Below are positions 1 to 7,269 of a DNA stretch of 64,000 nt, piece after piece (the first letter of the stretch is position 1; every line of letters starts with the position of its first letter). The stretch is from VAZQ01 sp963835165. Its GTDB lineage: Bacteria; Pseudomonadota; Alphaproteobacteria; Rhizobiales; Xanthobacteraceae. Made by a program: the position numbers and the translations under genes. The notes beneath the pieces are model-generated. The model saw only the letters and a program-made list of their open reading frames with translations, searched no databases and was not told the DNA's origin. The stretch spans positions 124,001 through 188,000 of the forward strand of contig CAWIGD010000022.1 of assembly GCA_963835165.1 (NCBI GenBank). Direction: 5' to 3'.

Positions 1-86
1 TGAAGCATGTCGGTCACGGAAGTGGTCTCTCTTTTGCCGGCAATTTAGAAAGATCCCGCCCGGTGGCCGCAGAATGTCAAGGCTCC

Positions 87-124
87 TACGCGATGTCCAT
101 GCGGCGATTACGCGATGTCCATGC
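87..124. repeat. 16-bp direct repeat, two copies
   Basis: The 16-mer TACGCGATGTCCATGC occurs at 87-102 and again, without a mismatch, at 109-124, giving a 22-bp period. It lies just downstream of the end of dprA. No gene was recognised in positions 1-145. The role of the repeat is unknown and it may be a local duplication. Confidence 0.6.
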
Positions 125-145
125 CCTGCGACCGTTACACCACGA

Positions 146-1294
146 TCACGACGACAGCAGCCGGCCGGTCGGATGATAGACGAGTGACACCAGCGCGCCG
201 CCGTGGCGCTCGAGCCGCCCCGCGAGCTCGAGCTCGAGCAGAACCACGCGCACGGCGGCGGGGGAGCTTCCGGACAAGCGAATAAGATCGTCGATCGGGA
301 CCGGCGTCGGCCCGAGCAATGCCACGATGCGCGCGCGTTCGTCGCCGGCCGGCTCGACGGCCGGCAGCGGCGCGGCGTCGGGCTCCTCGGCCGCGGCCGC
401 GATCGTCTCTCCCAGGATCGGACGCACGACCGTGATGACGTCGACGGCTTCCGTGACGAGCGTCGCGCCCTGCCTGAGCAAGTCGTTGCTGCCTTCGGCG
501 CGCGGATCGAGCGGGGAGCCCGGCACCGCGAACACTTCGCGGCCCTGCTCGAGCGCAAAGCGTGCGGTGATCAACGAGCCGGAGCGGCGGGCCGCTTCCA
601 CCACCACGACGCCGACCGCAACCCCCGAGATCAGCCGGTTGCGGCGCGGGAAATCGCGGGCACGCGGCTCCCAGCCGAGCGGCATCTCGGAGATCAGGGC
701 GCCGTCGGCCGCGATGGCGTCGGCGAGATCGGCATGTTCGTGCGGGTAGATATGATCGTGCCCGCCGGCGAGCACCGCGATCGTTCCGGTCGCGAGGCTC
801 CCGCGGTGTGCGGCCGCGTCAACGCCGCGCGCGAGGCCGGACGCGATCGCGAAGCCTGCCGCGCCGAGATCGCGCGCCAACCGTTCGGCGAAGCGGATGC
901 CCGCCGCCGATGCATTGCGCGCGCCGACGATGGCGACCATCGGCAGGCCGAAGACGGCGGCATTGCCGCGCACGGCCAGGAGCGGCGGGGCGTCGTCGAT
1001 CATCTGCAGCCGGCGCGGATAATCCGGCTCGCCCAACGCCACCAGGGCCACGCCGAGAGACTTTGCCGCGTCGAGTTCGCGCTCGGCATCCTGCCGGGAA
1101 CAGATGCGCGCCGGTCCGCTGGCGCCGCCGCGCCGCGCCAGGTCGGGGAGCGCCGCCAGCGCCCGGCGGGCGCCGCCGTAATGGTTGACCAGGGCGCGAA
1201 AGGTCCGCGGCCCCACATTGTCGCTGCGGATGAGGCGAAGCCAGTCCAGCCGCTGGTCGTCGCTGAGGCGGACTGCCGCGATAGCTTCTTGCAC
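146..1294 (-). CDS. dprA: DNA-processing protein DprA
   Basis: DprA binds single-stranded DNA taken up from outside the cell and helps load RecA onto it; it is also kept by bacteria not known to be competent. The 382 residues match the usual length. The Rossmann-like core shows GARNAS at 124-129, SGLARGVD at 152-159, FPRRNRLISG at 215-224, SGSLITA at 238-244 and VPGS at 257-260, the standard DprA signatures. The last 60 or so residues form the DprA winged-helix domain. Translation starts at a GTG. plsY, pyrC' and pyrB lie upstream on the same strand, a common alphaproteobacterial neighbourhood. Confidence 0.95.
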   Translation of the reverse strand: MQEAIAAVRLSDDQRLDWLRLIRSDNVGPRTFRALVNHYGGARRALAALPDLARRGGASGPARICSRQDAERELDAAKSLGVALVALGEPDYPRRLQMIDDAPPLLAVRGNAAVFGLPMVAIVGARNASAAGIRFAERLARDLGAAGFAIASGLARGVDAAAHRGSLATGTIAVLAGGHDHIYPHEHADLADAIAADGALISEMPLGWEPRARDFPRRNRLISGVAVGVVVVEAARRSGSLITARFALEQGREVFAVPGSPLDPRAEGSNDLLRQGATLVTEAVDVITVVRPILGETIAAAAEEPDAAPLPAVEPAGDERARIVALLGPTPVPIDDLIRLSGSSPAAVRVVLLELELAGRLERHGGALVSLVYHPTGRLLSS

Positions 1295-1418
1295 GGGTCT
1301 GGTCCGAGGTTGCGGGGCGCCTCATGAGAACAGACGGTGTACAAAAGTCAACCGTTCAGCCAAATGCCTGAAGTCGTCCCGGCGCAGACCCCGCGCGCGA
1401 TGTGCACTCCGGTTTTGG

Positions 1419-1455
1419 AAAAATGTTACGGCCCCGGCATCACCTCCGGGGCCGT
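1419..1455 (-). terminator. Rho-independent terminator of the small secreted-protein gene
   Basis: A perfect 10-bp stem, ACGGCCCCGG at 1428-1437 and CCGGGGCCGT at 1446-1455, has an 8-base loop. Read on the minus strand it is followed by AACATTTTTCC. It lies about 30 bases after the stop of the gene at 1488-1730, on that gene's strand. Confidence 0.75.
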
Positions 1456-1487
1456 CCGTCATGCGGCAGCGATGCCGCGAGCAGGCG

Positions 1488-1730
1488 TTAGACGCACACT
1501 CTGGTGCCGTACAGACCCTGAAGCTTCGCCCAGGCTTCCGGATAGGTCCCTGCGAATGCCACGGCCTTCCAGCCGGCGCCCGCGGGGCCGTTCACGTCGT
1601 TATGCCAGATCTTGCAGTCGCCATACGCCCAGCGGACGACGACCCACTCGGGGCGAACGACTGCGTTCGCAGACGGTGTGACGGCGAGGGCCAGCAGCAG
1701 CGTGCCCAGGGCGGTAGCCAAGCATTTCAT
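1488..1730 (-). CDS. small secreted protein of unknown function
   Basis: An 80-residue protein. The N-terminus (MKCLATALGTLLLALA, cleavage likely after SANA near residue 23) is a typical Sec signal peptide. The mature part is about 57 residues with two cysteines (in GDCKIWHND and at the C-terminal RVCV) and a Trp-rich, GW-containing core. The pattern resembles a family of small exported rhizobial proteins without known function. A strong Shine-Dalgarno AAGGAG precedes the ATG, and an intrinsic terminator follows the gene. It looks like a single-gene unit. Confidence 0.8.
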   Translation of the reverse strand: MKCLATALGTLLLALAVTPSANAVVRPEWVVVRWAYGDCKIWHNDVNGPAGAGWKAVAFAGTYPEAWAKLQGLYGTRVCV

Positions 1731-1916
1731 CAGAAAATCTCCTTCATCATTCGTCCGGCGAACTCCGCTTCGCCGCGATCATTTAGACGCGCTGTGACAG
1801 TGTGAGGTTCAAGCAACTGTTTGATTCGCGCCTCACTAACATCCGCGGCGTCCTTGCCCGGGAGCCAGGAGAGCAGGCGCACGTGACGGGCTCACGCTGG
1901 CAAGGCAGGAGCAACG

Positions 1917-2222
1917 ATGATGACGATCCTCAGCCTGAAGCACGCCGCCGCATGGCGGCTCATTGCGGCTGTGCTGGGAGCCCTGACGAGCACCGCGGCC
2001 TTTGCCGAGGCCGCCATGAGCGGCACCATGAAACCCTTGGGATCGGTCCGGTTCGCACCGGACAATGACGTGCGGTGCCTGCTGTCGGCGCTGGAGACCG
2101 GGGATCCGGCTACGGTCCTCGACCTGGATCCCGAGGGCACCCGCCGGATGCTGGCGGACTTCGCCCCGCCCTCGCGCACAAGCGGGGGTTGCGCTCCGGC
2201 GATTTCATCTCATATGGGATGA
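1917..2222 (+). pseudogene. possible remnant of an exported cupin protein
   Basis: The frame begins with a signal peptide (AVLGALTSTAAFA) followed by KPLGSVRFAPDNDV and LLSALETGDPAT. That opening resembles small secreted cupins, which usually continue GPSTW, KAPAGC and a histidine motif. Here the expected continuation STW..RAPAGCW appears in another frame from about 2117, and the metal-binding His motif is not found in any frame. The piece therefore looks like a frameshifted and truncated cupin. Alternatively it is a short unrelated secreted protein of 101 residues. The cupin link rests on memory of the family, not on a search. Confidence 0.4.
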
Positions 2223-2248
2223 GCGGACACAGCGAAAGCGAGGAAGCG

Positions 2249-2512
2249 ATGGCACAACAGGTGAGGGCGGAACGGATGCCGGCCCGGAGCAGGGCCTGGC
2301 TGGAGGCGGAATGCCTGGCGGTTGCGAGGCGGACCGCCGGCGGCAAGGGCGTCGAGCGCGTCATGATCCGGCGGCTGAATCCCAAGGGCATGGGGCCGAA
2401 TTGGAAGGTCGCCGATATCATTCCGCAGCCGGCGCCATCGGTCAGCGGCGAGTTGCGCCAGGCGCTTGCTCCATTGACCGCCACCTACACGCTTGAAGAC
2501 GAGCCTCGGTAA
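2249..2512 (+). CDS. conserved hypothetical small protein
   Basis: An 87-residue soluble protein without signal peptide or membrane segment. The ATG at 2249 follows the Shine-Dalgarno-like GAGGAAG. An N-terminal helix rich in Ala, Arg and Glu is followed by a stretch with a GPNW motif near residue 50. Small rhizobial hypothetical proteins often share an arrangement of a helix followed by GPNW. The function is unknown. Its start lies 26 bases after the end of the possible cupin remnant. Confidence 0.55.
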   Translation: MAQQVRAERMPARSRAWLEAECLAVARRTAGGKGVERVMIRRLNPKGMGPNWKVADIIPQPAPSVSGELRQALAPLTATYTLEDEPR

Positions 2513-2698
2513 CAGATCTCAGAGCCTGTCCACGATCGCTGTCGCGCGGCGCTCCGTCTCGTTGCCTTTTCCTCGACGCAGGGTCGATCTGGCCCGGTTC
2601 GATGTCATCCCTGCGATGCGCAAAGCCGCGCTCGCGCTTTCCCCCGCGCATGACCGCCCGGAGAGATGACGCACAGGCCCGCTTGCGTGATCGCGCCG

Positions 2699-3346
2699 TC
2701 ACGCCTCCGAAGCCGCCGTCTTGCCGATCTTGCCTTCGGTGCCGTTCATCAGTCGCGCGATGTTGCCGCGATGCATGATCCACAACAGCACCGTCAGCAG
2801 CGCAAAAAGTGCGGGCTCCGGCCAGGTGCCGAGCATCCAAAGCGCGAACGGCGTCGCGGCGCTGGCGACGAGCGCGGCGAGCGACGAGTAGCGGGTGATC
2901 GCCGCGACCGCGAGCCAGATCAGGCAGAAGGCGAGCGCGACCGGCCATGCCAGCCCCAGGAGAAGGCCGATATAGGTGGCGACGCCCTTGCCGCCCTTGA
3001 AGCCGAGCCAGACCGGGAACAGGTGGCCGAGGAAGGCGCCGAACGCGGCGGGGATCGCGAGGTCGTGCGCGAAGTAGCGATACTCCGGTCCATAGTAATA
3101 ATAGATGGCGAGGACGGCGAAGGTGCCCTTGAGCGCATCGCCCACCAGCGTCGCGGCGGCGAGTCCCTTGCGCCCGGTGCGCAGCACGTTGGTCGCCCCG
3201 ATATTGCCTGAACCGATGGAGCGAATGTCGCGCGTGCCGGCAAGCCGCGTGATGATCAATCCGAACGGGATCGAGCCGCAGAGATATCCGAACAGCAACG
3301 CCGCGGCGTAGGCCGGCAGCAGCGACGGATTGAAAGACTGCAGCAT
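2699..3346 (-). CDS. plsY: glycerol-3-phosphate acyltransferase PlsY
   Basis: This multi-pass inner-membrane enzyme transfers an acyl group from acyl-phosphate to glycerol-3-phosphate, the first step of phospholipid synthesis. Signature loops are visible: GSIPFG at 24-29, SIGSGNIGATNVLR at 43-56 and, further on, GHLFPVWLGFKGGKG with the Lys/Gly-rich phosphate loop. Several hydrophobic helices cover the rest of the 215 residues. The ATG at 3346 is preferred because it gives the usual N-terminus; a GTG at 3361 would add five residues. It is the first complete gene upstream of dprA on the minus strand. Confidence 0.93.
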   Translation of the reverse strand: MLQSFNPSLLPAYAAALLFGYLCGSIPFGLIITRLAGTRDIRSIGSGNIGATNVLRTGRKGLAAATLVGDALKGTFAVLAIYYYYGPEYRYFAHDLAIPAAFGAFLGHLFPVWLGFKGGKGVATYIGLLLGLAWPVALAFCLIWLAVAAITRYSSLAALVASAATPFALWMLGTWPEPALFALLTVLLWIMHRGNIARLMNGTEGKIGKTAASEA

Positions 3347-3759
3347 GGCGTTTCCCAGCACGCCTTGCGGCGCCCGTTCGCATCATAACAGCTCCGGCGA
3401 TGTGCGGCGCGGCGCACGAACACCACGCATTTGTGCCGGCCGGTCGAGGTAACAGTCGAGCGCGCGCGCATGCGCGCACGCCGGAAATGGCTTGGCGCGC
3501 GTTACCGAATCTCGTATGAAAAACACAGCATCCAGGAGTATGCGACGATGCCCGGGCGGGAGACCGCGCCGGGTTTTTTGTTTGCTGTCGTTTTGCCGAA
3601 CGGGCCGGGTTGGCCAGACGAATCCGAGTTGCGAAAGCGCAACAATGGGCGGAGCGGCACGGCGATCCAAGTCACGGCCCGGCCTCGTCGAGCGGACGGT
3701 GTCCTGTATTTTTCCTGTATTTAACAATGCGGCCGATCGATCCGTGCGGACGGGCGGCC
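3347..3759. other. 413-bp intergenic region with an isolated terminator and a gene-like scrap
   Basis: No convincing gene is present between plsY and pyrC', both on the minus strand. It holds a strong plus-strand terminator at 3551-3579 with no recognised gene before it. At 3657-3677 a 21-base stretch matches 30968-30988 (inside a small secreted-protein gene) with one mismatch. The likely plsY promoter must also lie here, on the minus strand. Confidence 0.6.
3551..3579 (+). terminator. Rho-independent terminator without an upstream gene
   Basis: CCCGGGCGG, loop GAGA, CCGCGCCGGG form a nine-pair stem with one bulged G at 3551-3573, followed directly by six T (3574-3579). This is a textbook intrinsic terminator on the plus strand. 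No plus-strand coding gene lies upstream of it in the window, so it may end a small RNA starting somewhere in 3400-3500. Confidence 0.7.
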
Positions 3760-5064
3760 TCAGACGTATTCGTACACGGTGCGGCCGGTCACGATGGTGC
3801 GCACCACGCGTCCCTGCAGCCGCGCCTCGTCGAACGGCGTGTTCTTGCATTTCGACTTGAGCTCGGCGGGATCGAGCACCCAGGGCGAGTCGAGGTCGAT
3901 CACGATGACGTCCGCCGGGCTGCCCTGTCGCAGCGTTCCGCCGGCGAGGCCCAGGATCTCCGCCGGCCGGCTCGACATGGCCTTGATCAGGGTCGTGAGC
4001 GGCAGCTCGGCGCTGTGGACGAGGCGCAGGCCGGCGGTGAGCATGGTCTCGAGCCCGATGGCGCCCGCGCTCGCTTCGGCGAACGGCAGGCGCTTGCCTT
4101 CCACATCCTGGGGATTGTGGTCGGACATGACCACGTCGATGAGGCCGGACGCCAGCGCTGCGACCAGCGCGGTGCGATCGTCTTCCGCCCGCAGCGGCGG
4201 GCTGAGCTTGAGGAACGTGCGGTAGGGGCCGACGTCGATTTCGTTCAAGGTGAGATGGTTGATGGACGCTGACGCGGTGACCTGGAGTCCCTGCTCCTTG
4301 GCGCGGCGCAGGACCTCGAGGGCTTCGGCACAGGTGAGGGAGGCGGCGTGATAGCGGCTTTCGGTCAACGCAACGAGGCGCATGTCGCGCTCGAGCATGA
4401 TGGTTTCGGCCGCCGTGGGTACGCCCATGAGGCCGAGCCGCGCGGCGAATTCGCCTTCGTTCATCACGCCTTCGCCCACGATGTCGGGGTCCTCGGTGTG
4501 ATGGACGATGAGGGCATCGAAGTCGCGCGCATAGGTGAGCGCGCGGCGCATCACCTGCGCATTGGTCACGCTCTTGGCGCCTTGGGTGAAAGCAATCGCG
4601 CCCGCCGCCTTGAGCAGGCCGATCTCCGCCATCTCGTCGCCGCGCAGCCCCTTGGTGAGCGCCGCCATCGGCTGCACGTGCACGATCGAGGTGTCGCGCG
4701 CCCGGCGCAGGACGAAGTCGACGATGGCGGGATCGTCGATGACGGGCGAGGTGTCGGGCTGGCACACGATGGTGGTGACGCCGCCGGCGGCGGCGGCCTG
4801 GCTCGCCGAGGCGATGGTCTCGCGATATTCCGCGCCGGGCTCGCCGACGAAGGCGCGCATGTCGATGAGCCCGGGCGCCACCACCTTGCCCTTGCAATCG
4901 ATGACCTCGGTGCCCTCGGGCACGCCGGCGGCGCCGATGCCGCGCTTGGCCTCGCGGATCACGCCGTCGGCGAGCAGCAGATCGCCGTGGATGTCGAGAT
5001 CGCGCGAAGGGTCGAGGATGCGCCCATTGGCGAGCAGGATCGGGCGGCGCTCGGTGACCATCAT
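3760..5064 (-). CDS. pyrC: pseudo-dihydroorotase PyrC' (non-catalytic partner of aspartate carbamoyltransferase)
   Basis: The 434 residues have the length and fold signatures of type I dihydroorotase, which closes carbamoyl-aspartate to dihydroorotate in pyrimidine synthesis. However, the metal motif normally read DxHxHLREPG is DMRAFVGEPG here (residues 68-77): both zinc-binding histidines and the substrate-binding Arg are missing. Later motifs survive in part (HHTED, SINHLTLN, MSDHNPQD). This matches the inactive PyrC' (PyrX) proteins that stabilise the aspartate carbamoyltransferase complex, as known in Pseudomonas. The adjacent pyrB upstream, 30 bases away on the same strand, supports that role. 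A separate active dihydroorotase is expected elsewhere in the genome. Confidence 0.88.
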   Translation of the reverse strand: MMVTERRPILLANGRILDPSRDLDIHGDLLLADGVIREAKRGIGAAGVPEGTEVIDCKGKVVAPGLIDMRAFVGEPGAEYRETIASASQAAAAGGVTTIVCQPDTSPVIDDPAIVDFVLRRARDTSIVHVQPMAALTKGLRGDEMAEIGLLKAAGAIAFTQGAKSVTNAQVMRRALTYARDFDALIVHHTEDPDIVGEGVMNEGEFAARLGLMGVPTAAETIMLERDMRLVALTESRYHAASLTCAEALEVLRRAKEQGLQVTASASINHLTLNEIDVGPYRTFLKLSPPLRAEDDRTALVAALASGLIDVVMSDHNPQDVEGKRLPFAEASAGAIGLETMLTAGLRLVHSAELPLTTLIKAMSSRPAEILGLAGGTLRQGSPADVIVIDLDSPWVLDPAELKSKCKNTPFDEARLQGRVVRTIVTGRTVYEYV

Positions 5065-5094
5065 GGGCGATCGCCTTTGCGCCGGGCGGGGACC

Positions 5095-6048
5095 TCAGGC
5101 ATTCGGCAAGGTCCGCGACATTGCCTCGAGCACGGCCATGCGCACCGCGACGCCCATCTCGACCTGCTCGCGGATCAGCGACTGGGCGCCGTCGGCCACG
5201 GCGGTGTCGATCTCGACCCCGCGGTTCATCGGGCCCGGATGCATCACCAGCGCGTCCGGCTTGGCGTAGGCGAGCTTCTTCTGGTCGAGCCCGAAATAGT
5301 GGAAGTACTCCTGCGTCGAAGGCACGAACGAGCCGTTCATGCGCTCGCGCTGCAGGCGCAGCATCATCACGATGTCGGCGTCGCGCAGGCCCTCGCGCAT
5401 GTCGCGCGTCACCTCGACTCCGAACCGCTCGATCCCGACCGGCAGCAGCGTCGAGGGCGCGACCACGCGCACGCGCGCGCCGAGCGCATTGAGCAGGATG
5501 ATATTCGAGCGCGCGACCCGCGAGTGCAGGATGTCGCCGCAGATCGCCACGGTCAGCCGCTCGATGCGGCCCTTGTTGCGGCGGATGGTGAGCGCGTCGA
5601 GCAGCGCCTGGGTCGGATGCTCGTGCGAACCGTCGCCGGCATTGATGACCGAGCAGTCGACCTTGCGCGCCAGGAGCTCGACCGCGCCCGAGGCATGATG
5701 GCGGACCACGATGATGTCCGGGCGCATGGCATTGAGGGTGATCGCGGTGTCGATCAGCGTTTCGCCCTTGCGCATGGAGGACGAACCGACCGACATGTTC
5801 ATGACGTCGGCGCCGAGCCGTTTGCCGGCGAGCTCGAACGACGCCTGGGTGCGGGTCGAGACTTCGAAGAACAGGTTGATCAGCGTGCGCCCGCGCAACG
5901 AGCTCTGCTTCTTCTCGATCTGGCGGTTGAGCGCGACGAACTCCTCGGCGAGATCGAGCAGGCCCAGAATCTCCGAGGACGAAAGTCCTTCGATCCCCAA
6001 CAGGTGGCGCTGGTTGAGGACGAATGTGGACTTTTGGGCGATGTTCAT
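5095..6048 (-). CDS. pyrB: aspartate carbamoyltransferase catalytic chain
   Basis: PyrB condenses carbamoyl phosphate with aspartate, the committed step of pyrimidine synthesis. Carbamoyl-phosphate binding motif FFEVSTRTQASF lies at 60-71, the catalytic lysine in RKGETL near 94, HEHPTQALLD at 142-151, and VMHPGPMNRG near the C-terminus. The ATG at 6048 gives the usual 317 residues; an in-frame start 48 bases upstream would add an unusual 16-residue tail. pyrC' follows 30 bases downstream, so the pair is almost certainly co-transcribed. No pyrI regulatory-chain gene is nearby, as expected for the PyrC'-dependent class. Confidence 0.95.
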   Translation of the reverse strand: MNIAQKSTFVLNQRHLLGIEGLSSSEILGLLDLAEEFVALNRQIEKKQSSLRGRTLINLFFEVSTRTQASFELAGKRLGADVMNMSVGSSSMRKGETLIDTAITLNAMRPDIIVVRHHASGAVELLARKVDCSVINAGDGSHEHPTQALLDALTIRRNKGRIERLTVAICGDILHSRVARSNIILLNALGARVRVVAPSTLLPVGIERFGVEVTRDMREGLRDADIVMMLRLQRERMNGSFVPSTQEYFHYFGLDQKKLAYAKPDALVMHPGPMNRGVEIDTAVADGAQSLIREQVEMGVAVRMAVLEAMSRTLPNA

Positions 6049-6186
6049 TAAAGCCGGTTCTATAGGCTTGGAGGCGGCTTCCCGCAAGGACGGCAAGAGG
6101 GTGGATCGAACGCGGCTGTGGATGTTTCTCCGGCGGCGGACGTTCCCGCCGGGCGGGCGGGCGGTTCCATCGGAGCGGCGACGCCG

Positions 6187-7149
6187 TCACTCGATCTTGA
6201 TGCCGGCATCCCGTACGACTTTGCTCCACTTTTCGATGTCGGCTTTGATCTGGGCGGCAAACTCCTCGGGCGTGCTGCCCACCGCCGAGAAGCCGAGCGC
6301 CGCGAGCCGTTGCTGGATGTCGGGCAGCAGGACGATCCGTGCCAACTGGCGGGAGAGGAGATCCACCACGAGTTTCGGCGTCGCAGCGGGCGCGACCAGG
6401 CCGATGATCAATTCGGTTTCCTGGTCGTCGAGACCGCTCTCGGCCATGGTCGGGACGTCGGGGACGATGGGAGATCGTTTTGGGCTGGTCACCGCCAGCG
6501 CCCGCAGCGATCCCTCCTTGATGTGCGGCGCCGCCGAGGGCAGCCCGATATAAGCGACGAGCGTATGGCCGGCGACGGTGGAGGCGAGGATGGGGGCCGC
6601 CCCGGGAAAGGGTACGCGGACGATCGGCAGGTTCAGCCCGAGCCGAAAGAGCTTCTCGCTGGTGAGCAGGTTCTGGCCGAGGCTCATGGACGCGAAGCTG
6701 TATTTCGCGGGATCGGCGCGCGCGAGTTGGACAAGCTCGTGCAAGGTTTGCGCCGGCACCGAAGGATGGACCAGGACCACCGACGGTGACGATGAGACCA
6801 GGCCGACCGGCGCGAAGCTTTTGACCGGGTCGTACTGCAGCTTTGATGAAATCGTGGACGTGACGGCGAGATCATTGGTTACGAACAGCAGGGTCTGGCC
6901 ATCCGGCGGAGCGGCCGCGACCATCGCCGCGCCGCGTGCGCCGCTCGCGCCGCTGACGTTCTCAACATAGAACTGGTGCCCGAGCGCCTCGGAGAGTTTT
7001 TGTGCGCAGAGACGGGCGATGAGGTCGGTCGGACCGCCGGGCGGATAGGGCACGATGATGCGCACGTTTCCGCTGGGATAGGTTTGAGCGTGGCTTGCGC
7101 TCGCGATCACAAGCGCGGCGAGACATGCGACAGCCCGAAGTGCGCGCAT
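6187..7149 (-). CDS. Bug family tripartite tricarboxylate transporter receptor (copy 1)
   Basis: A periplasmic solute-binding protein of the Bug/TctC family, which captures small organic acids or related solutes for a TctAB-type membrane carrier. It has an N-terminal signal peptide ending in SHAQ, followed by the family opening TYPSGNVRIIVPYPPGG and the later blocks FVTNDLAV, VPFPGAAPILAS and DVPTMAESG. About 320 residues is the normal size. Two ATGs are adjacent (7152 and 7149). The second is better spaced from the Shine-Dalgarno GGGGGAGG. No tctA or tctB gene is in the window. aidB is transcribed divergently 120 bases away. Confidence 0.92.
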   Translation of the reverse strand: MRALRAVACLAALVIASASHAQTYPSGNVRIIVPYPPGGPTDLIARLCAQKLSEALGHQFYVENVSGASGARGAAMVAAAPPDGQTLLFVTNDLAVTSTISSKLQYDPVKSFAPVGLVSSSPSVVLVHPSVPAQTLHELVQLARADPAKYSFASMSLGQNLLTSEKLFRLGLNLPIVRVPFPGAAPILASTVAGHTLVAYIGLPSAAPHIKEGSLRALAVTSPKRSPIVPDVPTMAESGLDDQETELIIGLVAPAATPKLVVDLLSRQLARIVLLPDIQQRLAALGFSAVGSTPEEFAAQIKADIEKWSKVVRDAGIKIE

Positions 7150-7269
7150 CATGTCCTCCCCCTGCTTTTCTTGGCGGGTTGAGGACCATTCTGCTCGATC
7201 GCGCCGGTCTGGTCGAGCGCCGATCCCGAGGACCTGTGCTAGGATTCCGCAGTCGCCAGGAGGCGTTCC

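Noticed and set aside
4348..6051. A 567-residue plus-strand frame opposite pyrC' and pyrB
   Set aside because: It is antisense to two well-supported genes and has shadow composition (Asp, His and Arg-rich, no domain).
3383..6229. A 948-residue open frame running across plsY upstream DNA, pyrC' and pyrB on the minus strand
   Set aside because: It is out of frame with pyrC' and pyrB, rich in Arg, Ala and Pro and without any known motif. It is a typical shadow in GC-rich DNA.
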